Positions 15,388 through 22,898 are shown, numbered from the stretch's first letter. The stretch: DNA of 64,000 nucleotides from JBBRMY01 sp038230595 (GCA_038230595.1 JBBRMY010000002.1:1-64000), one strand, 5' to 3'. A program made the numbers and translations. Notes: generated by a model not told the origin, from the letters alone.

Positions 15388-17397
15388 TTACTTTATTAAA
15401 AGCATTTTTTTAGTCTCTGTAACATCGCCTGAAACAAGCTTGTAGAAATATATTCCGCTTGGAAAAGCCGAGCCATTGAATCTTACATCATATGTTCCCG
15501 GCTGCAGTGATTCATTGATTAATTCTGCTACCTGCTGACCGATAAGATTATACACTGCAATTCGTGTTAAAGATGATCTCGTCAGAGAGAATTTAATAGT
15601 TGTCTCGGGATTAAACGGATTCGGATAATTCTGTTCCAGATGAAACTTATCCGGTAACTGAGAACTTATATTATGCACTGCTGCAACTGTAGATGTATCC
15701 AGATAAAAATTTACTGTATCCAATGAAGTGGATGAAACATTTATCTGTCTTGATGAATTCTGATATCCTACCCTGTAAACCATTGCATTATATGTGCCTG
15801 CCGGAACTCTTGAGATATTATATTGCTGTAATGTATTGCTCACCCCGAAACCTTTATATATGCTGCCCTGCTTCAGATAAACAATTGCATCTTTATTGTA
15901 AGGGAAATTACCCGGCTGCTGCGGAGGTATATAATTCAGATATGCATAGCCGCCAACATGTAAGTTTGCTGAATTCAATCCGGTTGTATCTATTCTGAAA
16001 ACATTTACATTTATATTTGTCAGATTGCCTGTAAGATTTAACGCTGTTGCAGCCGCCCAATCAACAGTTGAAGGGAAATAGGTCGGCACATAATCAAGTA
16101 CATCATTTGGAAATATTATAACTCTTAGTTCCGGATTTCCCGGTACATTTGGTAAAAGATAATTGCCTGCCGAAACCACAGCAGAATCAACTATTATAAC
16201 TTCCAGCGTACTGACATCTCTTCTTAATATTTTTGCGGTTCCTGAAGCTACCGGCTGATTATTATCAGAGTATTTTACTGATCCAGAAACTGAACTTATA
16301 GAAACGCTTCCCCATCTTGAAATATGCTTTGCATATTTACCGCCTGAAGTTGTGAATTCACCACCAACATATAAGCTTGTATCTGTTCCGAAAATATAAA
16401 CATAAGTGCAATAAACTTTTTCATTCATTCCTGTTGATAATCTTGACCAGGTAACTCCGTTCCATTGCGCAATTCGATCTACAAATACATTTCCGGTTGA
16501 ATGAAAATTACCGCCGGCTATCAATAACCCTTTAAAAGAACAGAGTGTGTTAACATCATTATCCTGAGTGCCTCCAACAGGAGTCCATGAACTTCCTGAA
16601 TACTGAGATATATTATAACCTGTTCCGGCTTTTCCACCGGCATACAGTATATTATTATTTACTGTTAAAGCAAAAACTCTGTCACTTCCCGTACCGAATC
16701 CGCTTCCGATGGCAGACCAAACAAGATCATCCCATGCAGCTACATTATTTACAGCAATTGAACCGCTTGCTGTATTAATCCTGCCTCCGGCTACGAGCTT
16801 AGTACCAAACAGAGTGAAAGCATAAACTTTAGAACTGTTGTTTGTATTAAAGCCGCCGCCTACATCAGACCATACTGTTCCGTTCCATCTGCCGATTCTG
16901 TTCGCAGAAACACCGCCGGCATTATCAAATTCTCCGCCTGCATAAAGCTTTGCATTATAAACTATCAGAGCTCTCACTTCTGCATTTGTACCGCTGCCTA
17001 AAGCACTCCAGGAAGAGCCGTTCCATCGTGCTATGTTGTTAGCCGGTGTGCCTCCTGCAGAAGTGAAATTTCCGCCCGCATAAAGATCTCCGTTATAAAC
17101 TACCAATGAATAAACTGTGTCACTTGGGGAACCTATTCCTGATCCGAGGGGTGACCAGGAAGAACCATTCCACATTGCTATATTTCTGGCTAATATATCT
17201 CCTCCATAAGTAAAGCTGCCCGTAACTATAATATTACCATTGTATCTTGTGAACGCTTTCACAACTCCGTTGGTTCCGTTTATAGCTGGGCTCCCCAATG
17301 GTGACCAGTCTAAGACCTGTGAGTTAACAACTTTTATATTTCCTAAAAGAAGGGAAATAAAAAGCACGGCTAATATCTTTATAATTTTTTGTGTCAT
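15388..17397 (-). CDS. T9SS-exported beta-propeller-like repeat protein
   Basis: 669 residues with a signal peptide (LLLGNIKVVNSQ end). About seven repeats of roughly 45 residues span residues 30-370, each built on a VYNGDLYAGGNFTSAGG - NIARWNGSSWS type of pattern, consistent with a propeller. A Cna-B/carboxypeptidase-regulatory-like region follows (SGSVKYSDNNQPVASG near 372), and a type A T9SS sorting domain closes the protein. The start codon overlaps the TrmB-type regulator stop by one base (TAATG), so the two are translationally coupled. It is a surface or secreted protein of unknown ligand. Confidence 0.82.
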   Translation of the reverse strand: MTQKIIKILAVLFISLLLGNIKVVNSQVLDWSPLGSPAINGTNGVVKAFTRYNGNIIVTGSFTYGGDILARNIAMWNGSSWSPLGSGIGSPSDTVYSLVVYNGDLYAGGNFTSAGGTPANNIARWNGSSWSALGSGTNAEVRALIVYNAKLYAGGEFDNAGGVSANRIGRWNGTVWSDVGGGFNTNNSSKVYAFTLFGTKLVAGGRINTASGSIAVNNVAAWDDLVWSAIGSGFGTGSDRVFALTVNNNILYAGGKAGTGYNISQYSGSSWTPVGGTQDNDVNTLCSFKGLLIAGGNFHSTGNVFVDRIAQWNGVTWSRLSTGMNEKVYCTYVYIFGTDTSLYVGGEFTTSGGKYAKHISRWGSVSISSVSGSVKYSDNNQPVASGTAKILRRDVSTLEVIIVDSAVVSAGNYLLPNVPGNPELRVIIFPNDVLDYVPTYFPSTVDWAAATALNLTGNLTNINVNVFRIDTTGLNSANLHVGGYAYLNYIPPQQPGNFPYNKDAIVYLKQGSIYKGFGVSNTLQQYNISRVPAGTYNAMVYRVGYQNSSRQINVSSTSLDTVNFYLDTSTVAAVHNISSQLPDKFHLEQNYPNPFNPETTIKFSLTRSSLTRIAVYNLIGQQVAELINESLQPGTYDVRFNGSAFPSGIYFYKLVSGDVTETKKMLLIK

Positions 17398-18254
17398 TAT
17401 TGTTTTTTGTTAAGCTTTAATTTTTTATACTCTTCAATAGTGTGTGACCTTGTCCAGCAATCATCAAAATATTCAGCCATAGCTTTTGCATAATTTTCAT
17501 TTCTTATTATTACGTCAGATCTGTTATTTTTTGAAATCGCAGGGTTGATCAAATTTACATAAACAGCTTTCCTGTCAAATATCGCCATAGTCTGGAACAC
17601 TTCATCAGTCAGTCTCACAGCACCCACATCATCCTGTAGTCCCCCTGCAATTTCAAAAAAATTCTTCTCTGTAACATTCTGCCAGATACCATCAATAGAT
17701 ATCTTGAAATTGTATCCGACTTCGTACAGTGTCTTTATTACTCCGCCTTGCTTCATAAAGTTCATAGAAAACTCATCAACTTCACTATCAATATGCCCTT
17801 CCAGCTTGTTCATCAGCAGCATTTCTTTGCTTGACTCTTTCCACAGTTCCATGAATTTCAGGTCACGGTGCTTATTAAATCCCTTAATAAGCTCTACTTC
17901 CCTCTTTTCTTTAGAACTCTCTTTAGCTTTAAAGACCGGATGAAGCTTTTCAAACGATTCTTTAAGCTTTGAAACTCTTGAAGTATAGGTATCATGAAAA
18001 TCCTTTTGTATCTTATCCTCTACTATTTTAGGGTCAATGATCTCATAAAGAGCAGCCGAACTGGTTGAGATCTCATTGCATATTCCCTTTTTAGTAAAGG
18101 ATCTTAAGATATCATAAGTGGATGTACGCGGGATCTTGGCTTCTTTTGCGATCTCAGAAGCAGTCATAGTTCTGCCTTCAAAAAGCACGCAAAAAACTTT
18201 CGATTCGTAATTCGTAAATCCTAAGGATTCAAGATTTTTAACTATATCTTCCAT
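17397..18254 (-). CDS. TrmB family transcriptional regulator
   Basis: A 285-residue regulator. The N-terminal winged helix-turn-helix (LGFTNYESKVFCVLF, then TASEIAKEAKIPRTSTYDILRSF) is the TrmB signature. A coiled-coil-like segment (about 85-125) leads into a C-terminal effector domain resembling the phospholipase-D-like part of TrmB proteins. TrmB proteins are best known as sugar-sensing regulators in archaea; the effector here is unknown. The start codon lies directly after the stop of the 29-codon ORF, and the end overlaps the propeller gene. Regulator and secreted proteins thus share the promoter at 18401-18429, where an inverted repeat suggests autoregulation. Confidence 0.86.
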   Translation of the reverse strand: MEDIVKNLESLGFTNYESKVFCVLFEGRTMTASEIAKEAKIPRTSTYDILRSFTKKGICNEISTSSAALYEIIDPKIVEDKIQKDFHDTYTSRVSKLKESFEKLHPVFKAKESSKEKREVELIKGFNKHRDLKFMELWKESSKEMLLMNKLEGHIDSEVDEFSMNFMKQGGVIKTLYEVGYNFKISIDGIWQNVTEKNFFEIAGGLQDDVGAVRLTDEVFQTMAIFDRKAVYVNLINPAISKNNRSDVIIRNENYAKAMAEYFDDCWTRSHTIEEYKKLKLNKKQ

Positions 18255-18344
18255 TTACCTTGTGAACATTCCTATTAAAACCAGAATAGCCAAAAATGCT
18301 GCAAGTCCAAATCCGAAGACGTTGAAATTTGATTGTTTGTCCAT
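18255..18344 (-). CDS. 29-residue single-pass membrane peptide upstream of the regulator
   Basis: An ATG-initiated ORF of 29 codons beginning MDKQSNFNVFGFGLAAF and ending LIGMFTR. A strongly hydrophobic stretch of about 17 residues covers its middle. Its TAA stop is immediately followed by the ATG of the TrmB-type regulator with no spacing. It is the first ORF after the promoter at 18401-18429, with a leader of about 50 bases. The precise fit argues for a real membrane peptide or a translation-coupling leader. No family is recognised. Confidence 0.55.
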   Translation of the reverse strand: MDKQSNFNVFGFGLAAFLAILVLIGMFTR

Positions 18345-18376
18345 GATGTTTTTAGAGTTTAAATTTAGCTTCAACA

Positions 18377-18402
18377 ATTGTCGTAGCCTTAACTACGACA
18401 AT
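18377..18402. promoter_or_regulatory. 26-bp inverted repeat, probable operator
   Basis: ATTGTCGTAG-N6-CTACGACAAT, with perfect 10-base arms. It begins inside the -10 box of the promoter at 18401-18429 and extends over the expected transcription start, as expected for a repressor site. It is 33 bases before the 29-codon ORF and about 120 bases before the TrmB-type regulator gene. Binding by that regulator is inference. Confidence 0.65.
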
Positions 18403-18429
18403 ATTAGTAAGAATTAGATGTAATGTCAA
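18401..18429 (-). promoter_or_regulatory. Near-consensus sigma-70-type promoter
   Basis: On the minus strand, TTGACA (18429-18424) is followed by a 17-base spacer and TAATAT (18406-18401). The predicted start is near 18394. It reads into the 29-codon ORF, the TrmB-type regulator and the two T9SS genes. It matches the general bacterial consensus and not the Bacteroidetes TAnnTTTG form. Confidence 0.7.
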
Positions 18430-18536
18430 TAGCAAAATTAAAAATATTTTTGTATTGGGATTTTACCTATGATAAAGAGAATGAAATATAGTTTTTCTCA
18501 ATCCAATATTTGTAAAAGTATTTTTAAATAACAGGT

Positions 18537-18602
18537 CGCTCTTACGGAGCTAATCATAAATGGATAATTTTTTCTAGAAATAGAACGCCTCCCACGGAGC
18601 TA
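18537..18602. repeat. Pair of GGAGCTA hairpin repeats
   Basis: Two copies of a short element, CGCTCTTACGGAGCTA (18537-18552) and CGCCTCCCACGGAGCTA (18586-18602), spaced 49 bases apart. In the first, GCTC pairs with GAGC. They are separated by an A/T-rich spacer containing TTTCTAGAAATAGAA. Similar clustered elements are common in Bacteroidetes/Chlorobi intergenic DNA. No function is known to me. Confidence 0.45.
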
Positions 18603-18756
18603 AAAATAATCAAAAAATTTTTTAATACAAAAAGTTAAAATTTATATATAGAAATCCCACAAGCTGTTGAAGAGCTTAGGAAAATTTTATAGTTTAATAT
18701 TTAATATTTTTTTATAAGACCGAAAATAACAATAATAAAATATTTGTTACCCCCGT

Positions 18757-18778
18757 ACCCTTATTTATTAAAAAGGGT
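18757..18778. other. Small hairpin next to the structured element
   Basis: ACCCTT and AAGGGT flank a 10-base A/T loop. It lies 30 bases before the multi-stem element at 18808-18950. It has no T-tract on either strand. Confidence 0.35.
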
Positions 18779-18807
18779 GAAATAGAAATAGTATTTATTA
18801 AATCAAG

Positions 18808-18950
18808 CCTCCGTTAAGTCTGTAAAGTCCCTGTTACCACAGTCGGACTGATTCAGGGCAGACAACCGGTCTGCAAGCGGGATCTTTTGAAATCGCAACC
18901 CGTGACCGCACCGGCATGTTCAGGTCAGTTAAATTAATGCCGATCCGAGG
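18808..18950. ncRNA. Candidate multi-stem structured RNA, family unknown
   Basis: A GC-richer island in very A/T-rich DNA. Closing CCTC (18808-18811) pairs with GAGG (18947-18950). Inside are four helices in order: CCCTG/CAGGG (18829-18833 with 18854-18858, capped by CAGT-CGG-ACTG), GCAGAC/GTCTGC (18858-18863 with 18869-18874), CGGG/CCCG (18878-18881 with 18899-18902) and CGGCAT/ATGCCG (18912-18917 with 18937-18942). That makes a compact multibranched fold of about 143 bases. I could not match it to RNase P, SRP, tmRNA, 6S or the common riboswitch classes. Strand is uncertain; on the plus strand it precedes a small ORF at 18974. Confidence 0.45.
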
Positions 18951-18973
18951 GAAACAAAATATTATTAAATTTG

Positions 18974-19090
18974 GTGTTACCGGGAAACCAAGATTTAAAA
19001 GGAATCCATATATTTTTAGGTGAAGCTTTAGTTATAAATTTTATTATATACAAAATTGCAAAGAAAATTGGAGAGTGGTTTGGAAATTGA
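18974..19090 (+). CDS. Possible 38-codon ORF after the structured element
   Basis: A GTG-initiated frame of 38 codons, with a hydrophobic middle (LGEALVINFIIYKIA) and an end rich in Lys, Gly and aromatic residues (KKIGEWFGN). It starts 23 bases after the candidate RNA. There is no Shine-Dalgarno sequence and no known family. It is included because the RNA-plus-small-ORF layout resembles riboswitch- or toxin-type arrangements, but it may be chance. Confidence 0.22.
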   Translation: MLPGNQDLKGIHIFLGEALVINFIIYKIAKKIGEWFGN

Positions 19091-19162
19091 TATGGGGGGA
19101 AAGGGATTATTTATTTTTACAGGTGTTTGTTGATGTGTTATAATCAAAAAGAAGTAGTAATG

Positions 19163-19207
19163 GCTGTTGGTGACGTTCCGATAAATCGGAACTCAAACAC
19201 CAACAGC
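19163..19207. repeat. R1 repeat, full copy
   Basis: Outer stem GCTGTTGGTG/CACCAACAGC and inner stem TTCCGAT/ATCGGAA. The outer stem differs from the 30222 copy (CCGTTGGTG/CACCAACGG) by a paired change, as expected for a structure under selection. Confidence 0.75.
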
Positions 19208-19262
19208 GGCGAGGAGAGGTGCATCCAGCAAGTGACACAAAAGCTTCCGTTGCTTCGCAACA

Positions 19263-19287
19263 GTCCCCGACAAAAGCATTCGGGGAC
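19263..19287. repeat. R3 repeat copy
   Basis: GTCCCCGA and TCGGGGAC arms around ACAAAAGCA with a trailing GAC. It is the same family as 10899-10923. It lies in a repeat cluster between the structured element and the membrane-protein gene at 19536. Confidence 0.65.
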
Positions 19288-19350
19288 GACACTATTGGGG
19301 CAACCAGTTTTTTGCGAAAACAAGAATAGGATTTAAAAACCTATGATTGG

Positions 19351-19375
19351 ATTCCAGCCAGAAGCATGCTGGAAT
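19351..19375. repeat. R2/R3-type palindrome variant
   Basis: ATTCCAGC and GCTGGAAT arms with the trailing GACA found in R2 copies. The arms differ from ATTCCTGC/GCAGGAAT by a compensating base change. Confidence 0.55.
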
Positions 19376-19390
19376 GACAATGTTGGGATG

Positions 19391-19436
19391 CCCGTTGGTG
19401 ACGTTCCGATAAATCGGAACTAAACACCAACAGCGG
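19391..19436. repeat. R1 repeat, full copy
   Basis: CCGTTGGTGACG, then TTCCGAT-AA-ATCGGAA, then CACCAACAGCGG. One position of the outer stem is mismatched. It is the second R1 copy within 230 bases. Confidence 0.7.
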
Positions 19437-19492
19437 AAAGGTTAGATGCTCATATGTTTTAATGGTATGCGTCGCTTCGCGGAAGTTCGAGG

Positions 19493-19510
19493 TGCCTGCT
19501 TTCGCAGGCA
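19493..19510. repeat. R2 repeat variant
   Basis: TGCCTGC-TTTC-GCAGGCA followed by TGACA. The stem differs from the main R2 copies (ATTCCTGC/GCAGGAAT) by paired changes. It is the last of the repeats in the 1.2-kb gap from 18345 to 19535. Confidence 0.6.
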
Positions 19511-19535
19511 TGACAGTAGTAGAAGGATAGTTGGA

Positions 19536-19880
19536 TTATTTATTGAATATTGCGATGTATAAAACGATCACTCCGCTTATTGCCAGGATGGAATGTAGAA
19601 TCCAAAGCCATTTGGGAGATCTTTTGTGCATGATGTCATATACGAAAAGAACAGTACCGAAAAATGCTGCGATTAGTAATATGAAGAATGGTGCTATTGA
19701 AGAAGGAATGCTTGTAGAGAGAGATAAATAAATGATAAAGCACATCAATCCGGCTCCGCCAAATAATCCGTGTATGAAGACTACTTTTTTATTTGTTTTT
19801 CTTTTGCGGAAATAATATGACAAAACCCATATCCCGAATATCAATGCGAGAGTGAACATCCCTGCCAGGAAATAGATCAT
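19536..19880 (-). CDS. Small four-helix membrane protein, unknown function
   Basis: 114 residues with four predicted membrane segments (about residues 3-22, 34-53, 62-82 and 93-112) separated by short basic loops (YFRKRKTNKK after the first). No family is recognised. It starts 4 bases after the PPK2 gene and is probably in one transcript with it. Confidence 0.6.
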   Translation of the reverse strand: MIYFLAGMFTLALIFGIWVLSYYFRKRKTNKKVVFIHGLFGGAGLMCFIIYLSLSTSIPSSIAPFFILLIAAFFGTVLFVYDIMHKRSPKWLWILHSILAISGVIVLYIAIFNK

Positions 19881-19884
19881 GTAG

Positions 19885-20589
19885 TTAAGCGGATTTTAAT
19901 ATAGTTTTTATAATTTTAAGTCTTGCAAATTCTTTATCATCACCTTCAATTATATGCCAGGGAGCATGGTCTGTAGATGTCTTGTTCAGCATATCTTCAT
20001 AGGCATCTGTATATTCTTTGAACTTACTTCTGTTCTCATAATCATCCGGTCCTATTTTATATTCTTTCATTGGATTTGTTTCTCTCTCCTCAAATCTTTT
20101 CAGCTGCTCTTCCTGTGAAATATGCATAAAGAACTTATAGATCAAAGTATTATCATTAGCAATAATCTTTTCAATTTTATTTATTTCATCATAAGCCCGT
20201 TTCCATATTTTCTTTTTTGTAAGACTTTCTACTCTTTCTACAAGCACTCTTCCATACCATGTCCGGTCAAAAACTGTTATCACTCCGATAGAAGGCAGGT
20301 GTATAAGGAATCTCCACATATAATGCCTGCTCTTTTCTTCTTCCGTAGGCGCACTTATAGGGTAAACTTTTACTCCGCGGGGATCCCAGAATTTTGTTAA
20401 TGTTTTTATTGCTCCTCCCTTACCTGAGGCATCCCAACCCTCCAGCATAATTAAAACTTTCTGGCCTTTTTCTTTCAGCCCAAGCTGGAAGCGAAGCAGG
20501 TTAAGCTCGTACTCTTCAAGCTCTTTTTTATAATCACTTTTATCTATCTTCTTTGATAGATCAATGTCCTTTAACTTTATTCTTCCCAT
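19885..20589 (-). CDS. Polyphosphate kinase 2 family protein
   Basis: A 234-residue single-domain PPK2. The Walker A motif is GWDASGKGG at residues 51-59, Walker B is TVFDRTWYGRVLVERVE near residue 105, and the lid region contains RFEERETNPMKEYKIGPDDY. PPK2 enzymes transfer phosphate between polyphosphate and nucleoside mono- or diphosphates. Whether this one acts on AMP/GMP or on ADP/GDP cannot be decided from sequence alone. It lies between queF (1-base gap upstream) and a small membrane protein gene. Confidence 0.88.
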   Translation of the reverse strand: MGRIKLKDIDLSKKIDKSDYKKELEEYELNLLRFQLGLKEKGQKVLIMLEGWDASGKGGAIKTLTKFWDPRGVKVYPISAPTEEEKSRHYMWRFLIHLPSIGVITVFDRTWYGRVLVERVESLTKKKIWKRAYDEINKIEKIIANDNTLIYKFFMHISQEEQLKRFEERETNPMKEYKIGPDDYENRSKFKEYTDAYEDMLNKTSTDHAPWHIIEGDDKEFARLKIIKTILKSA

Positions 20590-20590
20590 A

Positions 20591-20980
20591 TTAATAATTT
20601 GCAGGTTTTTTTCCTGATCTGGAAATGATAGTTGATTGCAGCCCCCCTCTCACAGTAAACTCTCCTAGAACTTCCATATACTTTGGCTTGAGAATGCTGC
20701 AAAGATCTTCAAGTATCCTGTTGATCACATTCTCATAGAATATACCTTCATTTCTGAATGATTGCATATAATATTTAAGAGACTTCAGTTCAACACATTT
20801 TTTTCCTGCTGTATAACTGATAGTAATTATTCCGAAATCAGGCTGTCCTGTCTTTGGACAAACTGAAGTAAATTCATTTACCCTGTGAACTATCATATAA
20901 TCCTTTTTAGGAAATGAATTATCGAAAACTTCTAATAGCTTTGTTCTTTCAGGATTTGATCTTATAGGGTCAAATTTCAT
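20591..20980 (-). CDS. queF: NADPH-dependent 7-cyano-7-deazaguanine reductase
   Basis: A 129-residue short (YkvM-type) QueF that reduces preQ0 to preQ1 in queuosine synthesis. The motif FTSVCPKTGQPDFG holds the catalytic Cys41 and Asp48, and the substrate loop LKSLKYYMQSFRNEGIFYE follows. No other queuosine gene is in the window. A terminator separates it from the upstream T9SS gene, so it probably has its own promoter, with PPK2 and the small membrane protein downstream. Confidence 0.93.
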   Translation of the reverse strand: MKFDPIRSNPERTKLLEVFDNSFPKKDYMIVHRVNEFTSVCPKTGQPDFGIITISYTAGKKCVELKSLKYYMQSFRNEGIFYENVINRILEDLCSILKPKYMEVLGEFTVRGGLQSTIISRSGKKPANY

Positions 20981-21000
20981 TAAAGTATTTCTTTATTTTA

Positions 21001-21041
21001 TAAAATAAAAAAGCCGTTCATATGAATAATCTGAACGGCTT
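21001..21041 (-). terminator. Intrinsic terminator after the T9SS gene
   Basis: AAGCCGTTCA (21011-21020) pairs with TGAACGGCTT (21032-21041) around an 11-base loop. Read on the minus strand, the stem is followed by TTTTTTATTTTA. It ends transcription of the 21064-21732 gene before queF. Confidence 0.85.
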
Positions 21042-21063
21042 GAATTAAAACTTTTATTGGAAG

Positions 21064-21732
21064 CTATTTTGCAAGGATCATTTTTTTAATATCAGAGGAG
21101 TAATTTGTCTGAAGCTTGTAAAAATAAATACCTGTTGAAAGTTCAGGAAAATTTGCAGAATTAAATTCAACATTATATGTTCCCGCTGCCTGAACCTCAT
21201 TTATAAGTTGGACAATAAGCTTGCCTGTAAGACTATAGACATTAAGAGATACATTTCCGGCAGAGGTCAGATCATACGTGATCATTGTTGTTGGATTGAA
21301 TGGATTCGGATTATTCTGATGCAGCTTGAAATCAGAAATTTCAGAAATACCAAGCTTTATCTCTTCGCTATTGATCGCAGCTCCGTGTATATCATAAGTT
21401 GAAAGCTTGTAAAAGTAAACTCCGTTCTCATCTCTTTTATCCTTATAGGAAAATGAATAAAGATTTACCGAGTCAATTGCTTCTTTCTTAATGTATGATG
21501 CAAAAAGAACTTCATCGATCAGCTTATATTCTTCAGTTCCTTTCATTTTATATTCAAGTCGGAACTTGCTTACATTATTCGGATTGGAGATCTTCCAGTT
21601 CAGAGTAACTGATCCTTTTTTTATTTTTGCAGAATAGCCTGATATAGAATTAGGTACATCTGTCTGCGCAAAAGAAATTGCGCTCGCAAATAATAGATAG
21701 AATAGAATTTTATATGTAATGGATAACTTCAC
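21064..21732 (-). CDS. Short T9SS-exported protein with a fibronectin III-like domain
   Basis: 222 residues: a signal peptide (residues 5-22), one beta-sandwich of about 100 residues with a fibronectin type III flavour (KKGSVTLNWKISNPNNVSKFRLEYK type of pattern), and a type A sorting domain (NNPNPFNPTTMITYDL to KKMILAK). No catalytic residues are seen. It is probably surface-exposed or secreted. It lies 13 bases downstream of nuoI, which is unrelated in function. Confidence 0.78.
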   Translation of the reverse strand: MKLSITYKILFYLLFASAISFAQTDVPNSISGYSAKIKKGSVTLNWKISNPNNVSKFRLEYKMKGTEEYKLIDEVLFASYIKKEAIDSVNLYSFSYKDKRDENGVYFYKLSTYDIHGAAINSEEIKLGISEISDFKLHQNNPNPFNPTTMITYDLTSAGNVSLNVYSLTGKLIVQLINEVQAAGTYNVEFNSANFPELSTGIYFYKLQTNYSSDIKKMILAK

Positions 21733-21745
21733 TTACTCTTATAAT

Positions 21746-22243
21746 TTATCTTGCTTCTTTTAAATAATCTAAACGTTTTTGTAATTTAGCTTTTGGAACA
21801 AGCAGTTTTTCTTTTCCGTAAATAGCTTCATGCTGCGAATTGAATACGAGTTCATATTCATCGCTCATTACTATTGCTTCTTCAGGACAAACTTCTTCAC
21901 AGAAGCCGCAATAAATGCATCTCAGCATATTGATCTCAAATTTAACAGGGTATCTTTCTTTTTCATCAGTAGTTTCGGCTGCTTGTACTTCGATAGCTAG
22001 TGACGGGCATACTCTTGAACATAAACCACATGCAACACATCTTTCACTGCCATCTTCTTCTTCAACCAAAACCGGCCTGCCACGAAAGGCTGCAGGTGAT
22101 ATCCATTTTTCTTCAGGATACTGGCGAGTGAATTTAGGCCTGAACATCTGCTTAAAGGTAAGAGCCATTCCCTTTACGATCTGGGGAATATATGTTTGCT
22201 CAAATATTGTAAGATCTTTACCTTTTACTTCTTTCATTAACAC
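21746..22243 (-). CDS. nuoI: NADH-quinone oxidoreductase subunit I-like ferredoxin
   Basis: A 165-residue protein with two 4Fe-4S ferredoxin motifs: Cys69, Cys72, Cys75, Cys79 ([12 protein letters not shown]) and Cys109, Cys112, Cys115, Cys119 ([12 protein letters not shown]). The N-terminal [20 protein letters not shown] segment is typical of NuoI, the complex I subunit that passes electrons between N6a and N6b. No other nuo gene is in the window, so this is a lone copy. Another membrane oxidoreductase using a NuoI-like subunit is an alternative. Confidence 0.85.
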   Translation of the reverse strand: MLMKEVKGKDLTIFEQTYIPQIVKGMALTFKQMFRPKFTRQYPEEKWISPAAFRGRPVLVEEEDGSERCVACGLCSRVCPSLAIEVQAAETTDEKERYPVKFEINMLRCIYCGFCEEVCPEEAIVMSDEYELVFNSQHEAIYGKEKLLVPKAKLQKRLDYLKEAR

Positions 22244-22353
22244 TTTTTAGATTAAGAAACAAACTACTAACAGATGGCTAAGATAAATCTTATTTTGCAA
22301 AATAAAAATTCAACAAAAAAGACTTATTTTCATTCCACTTTTAGCATAGCTGC

Positions 22354-22839
22354 CTAGTTCATAAGTCCCTGCAGCTTATTAAAAAGCTGCTTTGCTGCCA
22401 CAAAGTTTGGTTCTATATCAAAAGCAGTTCTGTATTCATCTAAAGCTTCAAACCATAAGCCCTTGCTTTCGAAAACTCTTCCAAGATTATAGTGAGCAAA
22501 GTGATAGTTCTCATATCTTTTTGAATTTATTGCCATTTCAAGATATGGAATAGCATCATCATACTGCTTTCTGCTAATGAGATAAGCACCTATATCGTTG
22601 TAAGGATTTCCATATTCCGGGTCAAGTTCAATTGAGTTTTTACATTCATCTATGGCTTTATCGAGCTCACCATTTAAGGAATAAGCCCAGCCTAAATATG
22701 TATGCGCTTCAGGTGTTGGAAAAAGGTCAATTGAAATTAAATAGTTCTCAATTGCTTTTTTATAATCACCGTTTACCTGAAAGTTATATGCTTTAGAAAA
22801 ATAATCTTTTGATTGTTCTACAACATTTTTAATCATCAT
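22354..22839 (-). CDS. Tetratricopeptide repeat protein
   Basis: A 161-residue protein almost wholly of TPR units: YFSKAYNFQVNGDYKKAIENY, PEAHTYLGWAYSLNGELDKA, GNPYNDIGAYLISRKQYDDA and YNLGRVFESKGLWFEALDEY (about residues 13 to 145). There is no signal peptide or membrane segment, so it is probably a cytosolic scaffold. Partners are unknown. Confidence 0.82.
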   Translation of the reverse strand: MMIKNVVEQSKDYFSKAYNFQVNGDYKKAIENYLISIDLFPTPEAHTYLGWAYSLNGELDKAIDECKNSIELDPEYGNPYNDIGAYLISRKQYDDAIPYLEMAINSKRYENYHFAHYNLGRVFESKGLWFEALDEYRTAFDIEPNFVAAKQLFNKLQGLMN

Positions 22840-22890
22840 TTTACCTTTTTCGAAATTTCAAATTCTTTAGTTTTAATACATGAAATTTCT

Positions 22891-22898
22891 TATATTTG
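22891..22898 (+). promoter_or_regulatory. Possible Bacteroidetes-type -7 element
   Basis: TATATTTG fits TAnnTTTG and lies 93 bases upstream of the purine nucleoside phosphorylase gene, in the divergent gap with the TPR gene. A matching upstream TTG box is not evident, so the call is weak. Confidence 0.3.

Noticed and set aside
18808..18950. Cobalamin or other common riboswitch
   Set aside because: Read on both strands, the characteristic B12-box, TPP, SAM and FMN core sequences are absent, so I left the family open.
19107..19336. Overlapping ORFs of about 61-69 codons on both strands
   Set aside because: They run through R1 and R3 palindromes and have no family resemblance. Their reading frames exist because the repeats lack stops.
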